DNA of 64,000 bases, from positions 62,001 through 126,000 of the forward strand of contig JAFEMH010002565.1 of the NCBI GenBank assembly GCA_022495995.1, given 5' to 3'. Below, in pieces: positions 12,830 to 22,945 of this stretch (position 1 is its first letter; the number at the start of each line of letters is the position of its first letter). The position numbers were made by a program, and so were the translations under genes. The stretch is from Adenophora triphylla var. japonica. Lineage: Eukaryota > Streptophyta > Magnoliopsida > Asterales > Campanulaceae. The notes under the pieces were generated by a model. That model was given only the letters and a program-made list of their open reading frames with translations. It did not search any database and was not told the DNA's origin.

Positions 12830-13178
12830 TCCCCTCCTTTTCTCTTTATTTGATTTCTGATGATTTGTACATATTGGCCGTGTGGGCCCAAACAATTTTT
12901 CTTTTTCTTTGGTACCTGTTAGGAACAAGTAGGTAGCACAAAACAATGGTTTTTCTTAACCCCTAATCCTAGGTTTAATTAGTTATTTAATTAACTTTCT
13001 CGACTTTCCATGTTTTTGGAAATGGAATGGAATGGCCGTTAGGCCACAATTTTGAGCTTGAATCTTGGTGTTTTACTGCATGTTATGAACTGTACACGCA
13101 GGTTTATTCGAGGCTTGCTTCGTCAAGTCGGGGCTAGATTGCTGTTTGAACAGAAACATTGTTGTCTTGCCGTAGCAA
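12830..13178. other. Spacer between the two Tat-1 antisense genes
   Basis: Holds the 3' end of the PMD transcript unit and the upstream part of the next promoter. No ORF, repeat or RNA gene recognised. Confidence 0.5.
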
Positions 13179-13273
13179 TATCTCGCGCGAGATAAGGTGT
13201 CTCGCACGAGACACGCTAGTCAGGCAGAGATCTCTTCTTTTCCGAATAGGATTTTGTCATTTTCCATATAAAA
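13179..13273 (+). promoter_or_regulatory. Putative promoter of the second antisense gene
   Basis: Two perfect palindromes, TATCTCGCGCGAGATA at 13179-13194 and GTGTCTCGCACGAGACAC at 13197-13214, precede TATAAAA at 13267-13273. The coding start is ~100 bp on, at 13374. Arrangement matches that upstream of 10569. Confidence 0.58.
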
Positions 13274-13373
13274 TCGCCCTGCAGTCCGGCCAGATACCTC
13301 ATTCTAGCCTTACAAACTCTAGAGATATCTTGTTAGGGCGAAACTCTTGTCTTTTTCTTCAACCCTACGATCC

Positions 13374-14870
13374 ATGGCTTCCAAGGAGATTGCCCCAACG
13401 TCCATGATTGTCGATGACTTTTCTCTGCCGTCTGAAGCGATTGAATCTTTCAAGCAAGCATCAAGGGATTTTGTGAGGTCGTTTCGCAACCGATCTCGCA
13501 ATAAGTTTATTGCAGAATTCGGATTCAGAATCCTTTTTACCTTGAAGAACCTCCAACCGGATTGGAATCTCTTGCAGGGTGCTGCTCGATTTTGGGATTC
13601 CTCTATTCATCTTTTCAATTTTTCTTTGAATGAGATGGTGCCTACTGTGGAGGAATTTGCCATTATCTTGGATATGCCTTTGACCGGTGAGATTGTTGTT
13701 CCTAAGTACCATAGGAATCATTCGGAGGCTTTGAATGAATTGCTAGGGATCCCCCTTGATACTTGCTATGAGTTGGTGCACCGCAAGTGGGTTGATTGCT
13801 CTTCTTTTCCAGAACGCTTTAGCGGTGATTCGGGTGATGATGCTTTTCATGTCTACAAGCGGAACTTTCTGGCCCTTTCTCTTTTCGGAGATGTCCTGTT
13901 TACATGCAGGGATGGCTTGGCTGACTCCCAACTGGTGGAAATTGTTCTGCAGGCTAGAAAACGTTCTAGGAACATTATCCCGCTAATCTTGGGTGAGACC
14001 TTGCATGGTCTTGATGAGCTGCATAGGACCGGTGCCATGACTCAAGGGAGTCCTCTTCTGTTGACTATTTGGCTTAGGGAGCATCTCAAGTTGGTAGGCC
14101 CCCCATTGGAATATTCCCCTTTCACATATCATACGCGAAAGTTATTGATCAAGGATCTTTCAGCGGATGAATGGGCTGAGCTGATTGCGAAGACTGAAAT
14201 GGCTGACGTTCTTTGGTGTCCGCCTTATTGGAGGTTGAATAAGTACGTTGCCAATACCAAGGGCTTTGACAGGGTTGTTCTTCCGGGTTTGCGCGATTCC
14301 TCCTTTTATTTTCCCAAGCGGGTGCTCCGTCAGTTTGGTCAGTCGCAAGACACTTATCTTTTCGAAGGAGCTTCTCGTGGAGTGTCTTACATTGGTGTAG
14401 AGTTTGCGCAGGCGCTAGCTCAAGCATGGGGTGAAGGAACCAGTCGGGACCGCTGGTCGAACCTTCGAACTTTTAATGCAAGCATTTTCTTATCTGATAA
14501 GTATTTGGATTGGTTTCTTCACACCGGTCACCCTAGTGCAGAGAAGATTGATGATCTGCGGCTTTCACTGCTAGGGGATTCTTTTGTAGCTAGCAGTATT
14601 TTGCGAAGGAGCGAGGCTCAGTCTGACCCTGCTAATGTACGGACGGATCCAACCCAGGATTTTCTTGATGGGGATTGGTACGAGAGGCGAGGCAAAGGGA
14701 TGCCTGGAAAGACGCAAGCTTTAGATAGGCCCAATGTCTTCAAAAGGCTTTCGGAGTCTGTCTTTGATCGCCTCGAGGGATGTACTGCTTTGAGGGGCTC
14801 AAAGCGCAAGAAGGATCGCGAAGACGGTGGAGATCATGTCCGCCGGCCTACCAAGTCAATGAAAGGCTAG
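13374..14870 (+). CDS. Second antisense protein of Tat-1 (DUF7745-like, PMD-related)
   Basis: Single exon, 498 aa, starting MASKEIAPTSMIVDD at the first ATG after the TATA box. The middle resembles the DUF7745/PMD-like proteins often found with plant Ty3 elements: aromatic-rich LFNFSLNEMVPTVEEFAIILDMPL (positions ~80-105 in part), a helical segment around SQLVEIVLQARKRSRNIIPLILGETL, and LLTIWLREHLKLV near residue 235. The C-terminus is Lys/Arg-rich (GSKRKKDRED), perhaps a nuclear signal. No catalytic motif was seen. It is intact, antisense to gag-pol and not adjacent in frame to the PMD gene, so it is a separate transcription unit. Function unknown; family name from memory. Confidence 0.78.
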   Translation: MASKEIAPTSMIVDDFSLPSEAIESFKQASRDFVRSFRNRSRNKFIAEFGFRILFTLKNLQPDWNLLQGAARFWDSSIHLFNFSLNEMVPTVEEFAIILDMPLTGEIVVPKYHRNHSEALNELLGIPLDTCYELVHRKWVDCSSFPERFSGDSGDDAFHVYKRNFLALSLFGDVLFTCRDGLADSQLVEIVLQARKRSRNIIPLILGETLHGLDELHRTGAMTQGSPLLLTIWLREHLKLVGPPLEYSPFTYHTRKLLIKDLSADEWAELIAKTEMADVLWCPPYWRLNKYVANTKGFDRVVLPGLRDSSFYFPKRVLRQFGQSQDTYLFEGASRGVSYIGVEFAQALAQAWGEGTSRDRWSNLRTFNASIFLSDKYLDWFLHTGHPSAEKIDDLRLSLLGDSFVASSILRRSEAQSDPANVRTDPTQDFLDGDWYERRGKGMPGKTQALDRPNVFKRLSESVFDRLEGCTALRGSKRKKDREDGGDHVRRPTKSMKG

Positions 14871-15343
14871 ATCTTTTAGGAGTACCAAGAGATTGCTTTG
14901 ATAGATCGATAGTTTTTATTTTATTAGTATTTTTTTCAAGGTTGTTAGCTTAGCAAATTAGTCGTTGTGGTTAGGATTTCCCTTTTGTCATTAATAAAAT
15001 GCATTCGATTAATAAAAGGACAAAAGTAGATTTATTTATTTGATTAGACCGAACCCGAAGGCTGCCTACGTTCCTCTTTTACAACAATTAAATAAGAGAC
15101 TCAGGTCTAGCGTAATTCATTTTTGAGAGAAAAAAGGACAGAATATGGCTTCCTGCCGAAGGGTAATCTCGCGCGAGATAAGCCCCCCCCCTTTTTTTTA
15201 TGCACACCCTTTCTTTTGCCTAGACCGCCCCTTCGGGTTTTCAATCTAGCGGGCTTCTTTTCTTGTGCGAGCTCTGATTTTTGCCTAGGCCGTCCTTTTC
15301 GGGATTTTCAACCTAGCGAGCGATTTCTTTTTAGGAGGCCAAG
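14871..15343. other. Spacer between antisense genes and pol
   Basis: Non-coding junction where the plus-strand gene and minus-strand pol converge. Holds one palindrome at 15166-15179 (ATCTCGCGCGAGAT) and a C/T-rich run after it. No other feature seen. Confidence 0.5.
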
Positions 15344-16932
15344 TCACGCGAAGTACTTCTTGAGCTTGTCCATGTTGACCGGCTTCGGTAGTTGATCTCC
15401 GTCTAAATCCACTAGCTGAAGGGCTCCCCCAGAGAATATCTTCTTCACGATGTAGGGTCCTATCCATCTTGGTCCCCATTTGCCTAACGGGTTGAAAGGT
15501 CCGGGACGGTGCTCACGGAGAACCAGGTCACCTACTCTGATGTTCCTTGTCTTGACCTTTTTGTTGAAAGCCCTTGCCATTCTTCTTTGGTAAGCTTGAG
15601 TGTGTTCGGCTGCTTTCAACCTTCTTTCGTCCAACAGGGCCAGCTCTTCATATCTGCTTCCCAGCCAATCGACTTCGTTCACTTGGTTTTCTAGGAGAAC
15701 CCGTAGTGATGGTATTTCCAATTCTATTGGTAAGACAGCTTCCATTCCGAATGTGAGGGCGTAGGGAGTCTCTCCTGTAGCTGTTCGGACTGAAGTGCGG
15801 TATCCCCATAGCGCGAAGGGTAACTTGTCGGGCCAGTCTTTCCCAGTGACTGCCATTTTTCTGATGATGGTTTCGATTGTCTTGTTTGCGGCTTCAACTG
15901 CTCCGTTTGTTTGAGGCCTATAAGGAGATGACTTATGCCTTGTGATTTTGTACTCGGTTAGGAGACGATCGGTTTCCTTCTCGAAGTGTGACCCATTGTC
16001 AGATATCATCTCTTGCGGAACCCCGTATCGGCAGATGATGTTGTGCTTGATGAATTCTGCGACCTTTCTGGCATTCAGAACCTTGTAGGAGGCGGCCTCA
16101 ACCCATTTAGTGAAATAGTCGATGGCTACTAGGACGAAGCAATGTCCGTTAGCTCCTACGGGTGTGACCTTTCCAATCACATCTATCCCCCATGTGGAGA
16201 ACGGCCAAGGAGAAGTATAGGGTACAGTAAGGAAGGCGGTGCATGTTGAAGGTTGGCATGTATCTGACACTTGTGGCACTTTTTGACCATCCTGGTACAG
16301 TCGGCTTCCATGGTTAGCCAAAAGTACCCTTGTCTGATGATCTTTTTGGTGAGCATGTTTCCGCTCATGTGGGTTCCGCATACGCCTTGATGAACATGGT
16401 CCATTATTTCTCGGGCCTCTTCCTCGGTGGCACAAAGAAGGTTTCCTTGTGAATGCTTCTTGAATAGACGGCCAGCAGTGATGACGTAATTAGCAGCCAA
16501 TCTCTTAAGGGCGATCTGAGTCTTTTGGTCTGTCTCAGGTGGGATGGTTCCATCTAGGATGAAATGCCAAATGTCATGGTACCATGGTTTCTCTTCGGAG
16601 TTCTCGACAATGGTACATTCGGATAACCATTTGTCTTTGCAGTCATGGAGATCGATAATGGCACAGTAGGCCGGAGTTGCACGCCGTGTTACTTTGAAGG
16701 GTTTGACTGGCCTCCCTTTAGGAATTTTGACCAAGGAAGCGAGAGTGGCCAATGCGTCAGCAAAACGATTTTTGTCTCTAGGGAGATAGTGGAATGAGAC
16801 ATCCTGGAACTGTTGCGCCAACTCTTGGAGGTGGGCACTGTATCTTTGAAGGGTTGGATCTTGGACCCTCCACTTCTTCAATGTCTGATTGATGATTAAT
16901 TGGGAATCCCCAAATACCTCGAGTTCAGTCAC
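15344..16932 (-). pseudogene. Tat-1 archaeal-like RNase H end and integrase, one frameshift
   Basis: Reading on minus from 16932: RNase H C-terminal half (VFGDSQLIINQ), then the H2C2 zinc-binding region (HVHQGVCGTH...CHKCQIH), then a frame change near 16240-16260 into the catalytic core in a second frame ending at 15344. DDE residues are all present (D in WGIDVIG, D in ISDNGSHF, E in GAVEAANK). The C-terminal beta-rich domain (GDLVLREHRPGP, GPYIVKKI) completes the protein. The integrase itself looks functional apart from the frameshift. Confidence 0.85.
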
Positions 16933-16961
16933 GTTGCGTTCTAGGGATGCCTCAACCCCTG

Positions 16962-17689
16962 CTATGCAAGCTTCATATTCTGCGGTGTTGTTGGTGGCAT
17001 CAAAGTCAAGACGTATTGCAGTGGAGTATAGATGTCGTTAGGATCTACCAACAACATTACAATGCCGAACCCTCTCTTGTTGGCTATGCCATCGAAAAAT
17101 AATTGCCACTTATTTTCTTCTTCTATACTCATGATGTCCTCATCAGGGAATCGCGGGTCTTCCCCCTTCACTTCGTCGCAAGGAAATTCGGCCAATTGAT
17201 CTGCGAATACACTCCCCCTGACGGATTTCTGAGTGACGTAAGTGATATCATACCCCGCGAGCATGAAGTACCATTTGGCCAGTCTCGAAGACAAATTTGA
17301 TTTGTCTAGGATATATTTCAGTGGATCCATCTTTGCAATGAGACGAACTGGGAAGGCTTCCATATAGTGCTTTAGCCTTTGTGATACCCAAACAAGAGCA
17401 GCGCAGGATTTGTCGAGTGGAGAGTAATTGATTTCACTGCCTTGGAATCTGCGGCTGACGAAATAGATGGCATTCTCTGTGTGCGAGGCGAGTGTTCTTG
17501 AGCGAGCATAGCCCCTAATGCATTGTCTGTAACCGTGAGGTATAATTTCAAGGGCTTCTCCTTGTGAGGTGGAACTAGGATGGGTGGGGAAGTTAAGTAG
17601 TGCTTAACTTCCTCGAATGCTTCTTGACATTCTTCGGTCCACTCTTGAGGTGCATTTTTCTTAAGTAGTTTAAAGATGGGGTCACACAT
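16962..17689 (-). pseudogene. Tat-1 RNase H region (first RNase H remnant and start of archaeal-like RNase H)
   Basis: Two adjoining frames. 17689-17372 matches the RT thumb and start of the first RNase H (EWTEECQEAFEEVKHYLTSPP), then loses frame. 17363-16962 continues with SRLAKWYFMLAGYDITYV and then WQLFFDGIANKRGFG, the first catalytic Asp region of the second, archaeal-like RNase H. Its C-terminal half lies at 16932. Two RNase H domains in series are a known Tat feature. The frame changes mean no full polyprotein is encoded. Confidence 0.8.
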
Positions 17690-17759
17690 TGTAGTCGATT
17701 GATTGATGAATCGGCGATATATTGAAATCTGCCCATGAATCCTTTTACTTCTTTACGTG

Positions 17760-18641
17760 TTACAGGTGGAGGCATGTCAATGATAGCCACTTATCTTGGC
17801 GAGTGCCTTCTATGCCACGCTCTGTGACCATGTACCCTAAGACTTTCCCTTTGACCACTCCGAATGAGCATTTGGCGGGGTTGAGCCTCATCTTATGCTG
17901 TCTCAGTCGATTGAAGAATTTCCTGAGATCTCTGAAGTGCTGACCATCCGTCCCTTTTGAGTGAACAATCATGTCGTCTACGTATACCTCTATTTCTTTG
18001 TGGATCATGTCGTGGAATAGTGTCGTAACTGCCCTTTGATAAGTAGCCCCAGCGTTCTTGAGACCAAACGGCATGACCGTGTAGCAAAACGTACCCCAAG
18101 GTGTGGTGAATGCTGTTTTGTGTTGATCCTCCTCTGCCATGAGGATTTGGTTATACCCTGCGAAACCGTCGACGAATGAGCGGACTTCGTATGCGGTTGT
18201 GGCATCGATCAACATGTCTATGTTTGGTAGCGGGAAGTCATCTTTAGGGGATGCCTTGTTCAAGTCTCTGAAATCGACACAGACTCGTATTTTCCCATTT
18301 GATTTGGCTACTTGTACCGTGTTTGCAAGCCATTCCGGATACTCGATCACTTTGATAAACCCTACATTCAAGAGCTTCATGATTTCCTCTTTTACTTGCA
18401 TTGACCATTTCGGCTTGATTCTGCGTAGTTTCTGTTTGACTGGCTTGGCGTTGGGTAGCAGCGGTATCTTGTGTTCTACAACTGACTGATTCAACCCAGG
18501 CATATCTTTGTAGGACCAAGCAAAGACGTCGACATATTCTCTGAGGAGCAGCGTCAAGGTTTCTCTGTCTTCCCCCTTGAAGAAGCTGCCGATCTTTGTT
18601 TCTCTAGGGTCTTCTGTTGTCCCAAGATTAACCGTTTGCAT
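17760..18641 (-). pseudogene. Tat-1 reverse transcriptase
   Basis: 294-codon frame starting MQTVNLGTTEDPRETKIG. RT motifs in order: WLANTVQVAKSNGKIRVCVDFRDLNKA in part, the catalytic Asp region FVDGFAGYNQI, MPFGLKNAGATYQR, and the active-site box YVDDM, which is intact. The frame is lost just after LGYMVTERGIEG near 17800, and the next part reads in another frame from 17790. RT core intact, but the polyprotein is interrupted. Confidence 0.88.
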
Positions 18642-19173
18642 TTCCTCGTCGTGAACAGGGCCATTCTTTCCTGACGACCTACTTGCTTAGCTGATTCTTT
18701 TAAGATTTGTTCGTTTTCTTGATCTATCTCATCGTATGATTCATCATTAACGTGTTCGTTATATTGATTATTATTAGTTAATTCATCATTCACGATGTTA
18801 GCAATCTCAGGGTACTCGGAAAGATCAAAGCTTTCATTAAGGAAGTAAGGGAATACATGTTCGGCCACCGCCTCGATTTCCTCTTGAGTGAGTTCATCGG
18901 AGGTGGAGCACACTTCTAATGTGAAAGTTACGGGGCCTATCTTCTGCGGGGATGGGGAGTGCAACCAAGCTCTTTGATCATGAAGTCTTCATCAACAACT
19001 GGTCCTCCGGTGATGTGCCAGTTTAGAATTGGCTCATCACATTTTTGTATTTGTCTTGTGTAATCAACCGTTGGAGCGTCCCCCTTGGAGATTGCATGGA
19101 TCTGTTTGTCTTCTAGCGGCACGAGTCCTGGGCTGTCGCGGCATGTCTTCTCCCAACACAAAGTCCCATTCAC
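18554..19173 (-). pseudogene. Tat-1 pro-RT linker remnants
   Basis: Two short overlapping minus frames, 19173-18937 (GLVPLEDKQIHAISKGD) and 18964-18554 (acidic: EVCSTSDELTQEEIEAVAEHVFPYF). These resemble the acidic linker between G-patch and RT in Tat polyproteins. No D(S/T)G protease motif occurs. Frame changes lie near 18950 and 18640. Confidence 0.55.
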
Positions 19174-19340
19174 TTATCATTTTCTGCCTTCGTGCCCCAC
19201 AAATCATTAGGGATTAGTGTGACGGGTTACATTTCATACGGAGAAGCATCGCGATCGCTGAAGATTTCAAAGCCCGGTTGGCGTTTTCCTTTATCATCAG
19301 TCCATGGTTCTGAAAAGATAAAGTAGGGAATATTTTCCCC

Positions 19341-19685
19341 TTATCGAACGAAGTAGCCATTGAGTGTCATTCGATATGGCTCGAGGTCGCAATCTTTGGC
19401 ATTTGGATCTTTGTGGCCTTTGTATGTGGTTCCTTCCCACTTGATTTGAGTGAAGCTCCACTCTTCTTCATCATCCTCATCGTGGATGGAGATGACGTAT
19501 CCTAGTCCATGCTTTGTGTGGAGTGGGGGAGCCGGTGGTGGTTCCGTTATTCCTTGTAAGTGCTTTCCAAGCCCCAATCCAGGAAAGTATCCTTGTGCTA
19601 GCATCATTCTCCAGACAGGAAGGCTTCCAGAAAACCAAAGTGCCTTGGAGTAGTCATTCTCGTTGCAAGTTTCTATGACATTCAC
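19341..19685 (-). CDS. Tat-1 G-patch domain segment
   Basis: 114-codon frame containing MMLAQGYFPGLGLGKHLQGI and later HTKHGLGYVI, the glycine pattern of the G-patch seen between protease and RT in Tat elements. G-patches bind RNA or helicases. The domain ends MTLNGYFVR and stops. Only ~200 bp separates it from the upstream gag-like ORF, too little for a protease domain. Confidence 0.72.
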   Translation of the reverse strand: MNVIETCNENDYSKALWFSGSLPVWRMMLAQGYFPGLGLGKHLQGITEPPPAPPLHTKHGLGYVISIHDEDDEEEWSFTQIKWEGTTYKGHKDPNAKDCDLEPYRMTLNGYFVR

Positions 19686-19884
19686 GGTGCTTTCTTTCTC
19701 GATCTCAAAGAATTAATCAGAATTGAAAAGGGAAATACTGACTAACTATTATTGAAAAGCAAACTTGATACTCTTGCCCACAAATAAAGTCTTTAGGCAA
19801 GTAGTACCCGACTAAGCTAAACTAGACTACTAACCGTTTCTTTTGCAACTAAAAGTAAATAACTGAAAAAGGAAACAAAAGATC

Positions 19885-20688
19885 TCATGTCTCTAACTCT
19901 TCCAACTTATGGCGCCTCAGCTTTTGACGGCCATTGTCAATTAAATCTTGGATTGCATTCTTCAGATTGAAACAGTTATCGGTATGGTGGCCATAGCATT
20001 GATGGTAGAAGCAGTAGAGGTGTGGAGCTCGTCCTTCTCTCTTAGGTATGTAACCATCCATTGGTTTCATCTTTCCATCCTTGTGAAGACTTCTGAAGAG
20101 ATGACCGAGAGAGATATTTCCGATATCGGTGAAGATCCTTCCCTTCCTTCGCTTAGCCATTTGATTATGGAGGTCTCGGATATGATTCTCGTAGTGTTGC
20201 ACAAAGACGAGGTGGCGAGCCTGATATTCTTCCTCCATTTGCTCTTTGAGGTCACGGTAGAGAGTATTGAGGAAAAACTTGACCCTCTCATCAATGTCAT
20301 CTTCAATGTGGGCTTCAAGGTTGATGCACTTTTGGGTCATAGTTTCGAGTTCGCTCTTGACTTCCTCGAGCTCTTCAATTAACATCTTTGTCTTTTCAGC
20401 TTGGATGGATTCTTCCATGTGATGCCACGAGTCATTGTCGTTAATTTGCTGCAGGGCTTTGGCAAGTTGAGTTTTGATGTCACTTAGCTCCTCTTGCACG
20501 GATGATCGTCCACTGTCGGAGTCACTTTCCATCTTCCGGAAATCCCTAGCAATGCGGGTGGAAGGTAAATCAAAGGCTTCTCTCCAACCCTCAACATGCT
20601 CCATTTCAGCGACAAGAGACTTGGTCATCTTTCGCAAATCTTCCTCTTCGAGATCTCTCTTGGTGACGAAGTGCTTCTCCGTAGACAT
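19885..20688 (-). CDS. Tat-1 gag-like protein without a recognisable capsid domain
   Basis: 267 aa starting MSTEKHFVTKRDLEEEDL. It is mostly charged coiled-coil (about residues 60-190: SVQEELSDIKTQLAKALQQI, EELEEVKSELETMTQ) and ends with a CX2HX4HX4C zinc knuckle near residue 230 (CFYHQCYGHHTDNC) followed by NLKNAIQDLIDNG. That ending matches Tat Gag C-termini. Tat Gag normally has a long capsid core before the knuckle (compare Tat-2 at 60773-61675); none is visible. Either an internal deletion produced this short form or capsid is supplied by a relative. The ATG is the first in frame after the palindrome pair at 20828-20864. Confidence 0.7.
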   Translation of the reverse strand: MSTEKHFVTKRDLEEEDLRKMTKSLVAEMEHVEGWREAFDLPSTRIARDFRKMESDSDSGRSSVQEELSDIKTQLAKALQQINDNDSWHHMEESIQAEKTKMLIEELEEVKSELETMTQKCINLEAHIEDDIDERVKFFLNTLYRDLKEQMEEEYQARHLVFVQHYENHIRDLHNQMAKRRKGRIFTDIGNISLGHLFRSLHKDGKMKPMDGYIPKREGRAPHLYCFYHQCYGHHTDNCFNLKNAIQDLIDNGRQKLRRHKLEELET

Positions 20689-21944
20689 TGTGTTGGGAGT
20701 CTTGAAGTTGAGTAGCTTCGGAAAACTGACAGAAGAGATGCAGAGACGATATCAGGATCAAATCTAGCCCCAACGAGTCGGAAGCAGGCTTAAACGGCTC
20801 AGGCTCAGTTTCAGCAAACAGAGGCATTATCCCGCGCGAGATAGGTAATACCGCGCGAGATAATCACACGGAAAGTCGATTTTTATTTAGACCTAAATTT
20901 TGGTCGGAACGGAAAATCCGTTTTGAGGGGTTTCTAAGGCCTTTATCAGAACCTAACGACTAAGCGATCAATCCGATTTTTGTAAAACAAAGCCATGTAA
21001 GATCGTTTTTCGAAGGATTATACATATATGTATTTTTTCAAGGGGACATCCGAAAGGGTCATTTCGAAGGGACTTTTTCCGAAGGACTTTTTCAGGACTT
21101 TCCGAGTCCTTCTTTATTGTCAATTTTACATGGCTTTGCTTTGATCAAAAACAAGAAAGGATCACCGAGTCAAAACCGACCGGTCACGGAGTGATCCTAA
21201 AAGGACAATCTACATGAGTATGTGGCGATGCAGGGCTGGAAGGCTAGGCTCCCCGCGATATGACAATCTAAGTGGATTGAATACGCGGAGTGGGATGGTC
21301 CAACTTCGGAGAGACCGGCGACTAGGTGGTTACCGTCATCCGTCCTTAGTGTGGGTCCCGGGTTTATAGAGGGTATGCAGTGCAATGACAGTTATATCAT
21401 GAGTGCGCGTGTGTGAGAGTCAATCTAGGTGATAGAGTAAAATAGAGATTTTTTTTTTTGAAAAAACAAAAGAAAAACAGATAGTGGCCGCACCAAGTGG
21501 TTGCCTACGTTTCTCCCAAATAAGGAAGACTCAGGCCGTCGTAGTTCCACATAAAGAGAGATAAATAGATTAATTTACAACTCCCGAATCCCCAATGGAC
21601 CGGACTTTAATTAAATAAAACCCAATCGCACGCAGTTCATAAATAATAATCAATTATTTAAATGAAATAAAGATTCGAGTTCTACACCTTAAGGGAGGCC
21701 TTAAGATGTGGGAACTCTGCAGATAATGAATTCTGGGATCCCCCTTGCGTGTTCGGCTCTCGTCTTGGATTATGAGATGAACGGGAGAAACCAGAAAACA
21801 ACCAGATTGCCGAGGCGATATCTCGCGCGAGATATGATATCCCGTGCGAGATATGCCTCGTCTGAGAGCAGAAAATTGAATTTACAATTTCTTTTGAAAA
21901 CCTCTCTTTTAATTTTGACGCAAGTTTAAGCCTCTTAATTTTAA
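20689..21944 (-). promoter_or_regulatory. Tat-1 leader with two palindrome pairs
   Basis: No gene. Palindromes at 20828-20843 and 20847-20864 stand ~140-180 bp before the gag start; another pair is at 21818-21835 and 21836-21854. All carry the CGCGCG or CGTGCG core of the LTR palindromes. The rest is unremarkable leader, with an A/T run near 21450. Confidence 0.6.
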
Positions 21945-21963
21945 GTCCCCAACGGAGTCGCCA
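21945..21963 (-). other. Tat-1 primer binding site
   Basis: On minus, one base inside the 5' LTR, the sequence is TGGCGACTCCGTTGGGGAC. The TGG start (pairing with a tRNA CCA end) and position fit a PBS; similar ones occur in Tat/Ogre elements. Which tRNA it matches was not checked. Confidence 0.8.
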
Positions 21964-21964
21964 C

Positions 21965-22945
21965 TGTAGCGTTGTGAGAAAAATTTTATCTTTTTGTTTG
22001 AGTCGCCACCTATATTATTCTTTTGGAAACATAGAAAAACCATTTTGAAAGAGATTTGGGTTCGGGGCTTAGGTTATGAAATGGGTAGGTCAAGGAGCAT
22101 CCATTTCACCCAATCCGGAGATCGGTCTTGCTAAAGAAAAGAGAGGTTTTCAAAAGAGAGAAAAAAAAAAGAGATTTTAAATAATAAAATATCCATTTAA
22201 CGGGGTTAAACGGAATGTAGGATCGATTGCTTCGAGACCGTCTCCATGATTTGGAGAGGCTCTAGGCCGATCCTAGATTCAATAGATTTATACCACTCTA
22301 ACAATCAATTAGAAAGGGATTTAGGGGTTACCTTGCGTGAGGTGATTTGGGCAGAGTTTCGACTCAAGTTTAGAATCAACTCTCGATACGGACGGAGCCT
22401 CCTCTCAGTCCTTGACTTGGGTCTTGATGTTTGTTTATCAACAAGGTTGACAAACAAACTTTGTAGTGAGTTTTAGGGTGATTTTGTAGGATTCTTTCAG
22501 GGAAAGAAGCCAACAAAATGTGTGTGAATTGTGGAATTGCCGACCTCTTGAGCCTTGGAAGTCACCAAGTATTTATAGGGGTTGGATATGAAGAAGTGGA
22601 GAGGTAAAACCCTATCAGAAGGTTCTAGACTCCAAATCCCATTGGTTGGCCGGATGGATAAAGTTTTATCCTGAAAGGAGGTTGAAATCGACGAGGAAAC
22701 TGTCGTCTGTATGCTGCAGAGGGAGGATATCTCGCGCGAGACACGCCATCTCGCGGCGAGATATTGCTCCTGTGGATAGTCTTATCCTTTCCCCGTTATC
22801 TCGTATGCAGTTTAGTCCCAAACTAAAGATAGTTAGTCAAAACTTAACGAAACATGACAAAATGGTGGATTTCTACTTCTTGACTCAAAGCGAGACTTAG
22901 AGTGGTATAAATATGAACCGATGTGTTCAGAATGGGATGTCTACA
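21965..22945 (-). repeat. Tat-1 5' LTR (right copy)
   Basis: 981 bp, TGTAGCG...CTACA on plus. TATA box on minus at 22570-22577. Palindromes 22729-22742 (ATCTCG, CG, CGAGAC) and 22748-22762 (ATCTCGC, G, GCGAGAT) lie ~155-190 bp upstream of it. Here the first site is CGCGCG where the left LTR has CGTGCG, a C-to-T change at a CpG. Confidence 0.93.

Larger units (their letters stand above)
8480..22945 (-). mobile_element. Tat-1: Tat-lineage Ty3 retrotransposon nested in the Tekay LTR
   Basis: The 14.5 kb element is flanked by the 5-bp duplication CTTAC (8475-8479 and 22946-22950). Its LTRs are TGTAGCG...CTACA as read on plus. gag-pol is on minus, so the right LTR is the 5' LTR. Order in element direction: LTR, PBS, ~1.26 kb leader, gag-like ORF, G-patch, RT, dual RNase H, integrase, then two antisense genes, a tandem-repeat 3' region, PPT and LTR. 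The dual RNase H, G-patch, PBS type and antisense extra ORFs are known marks of the Tat lineage. No capsid or aspartic protease region was found, so it looks non-autonomous. Confidence 0.93.
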
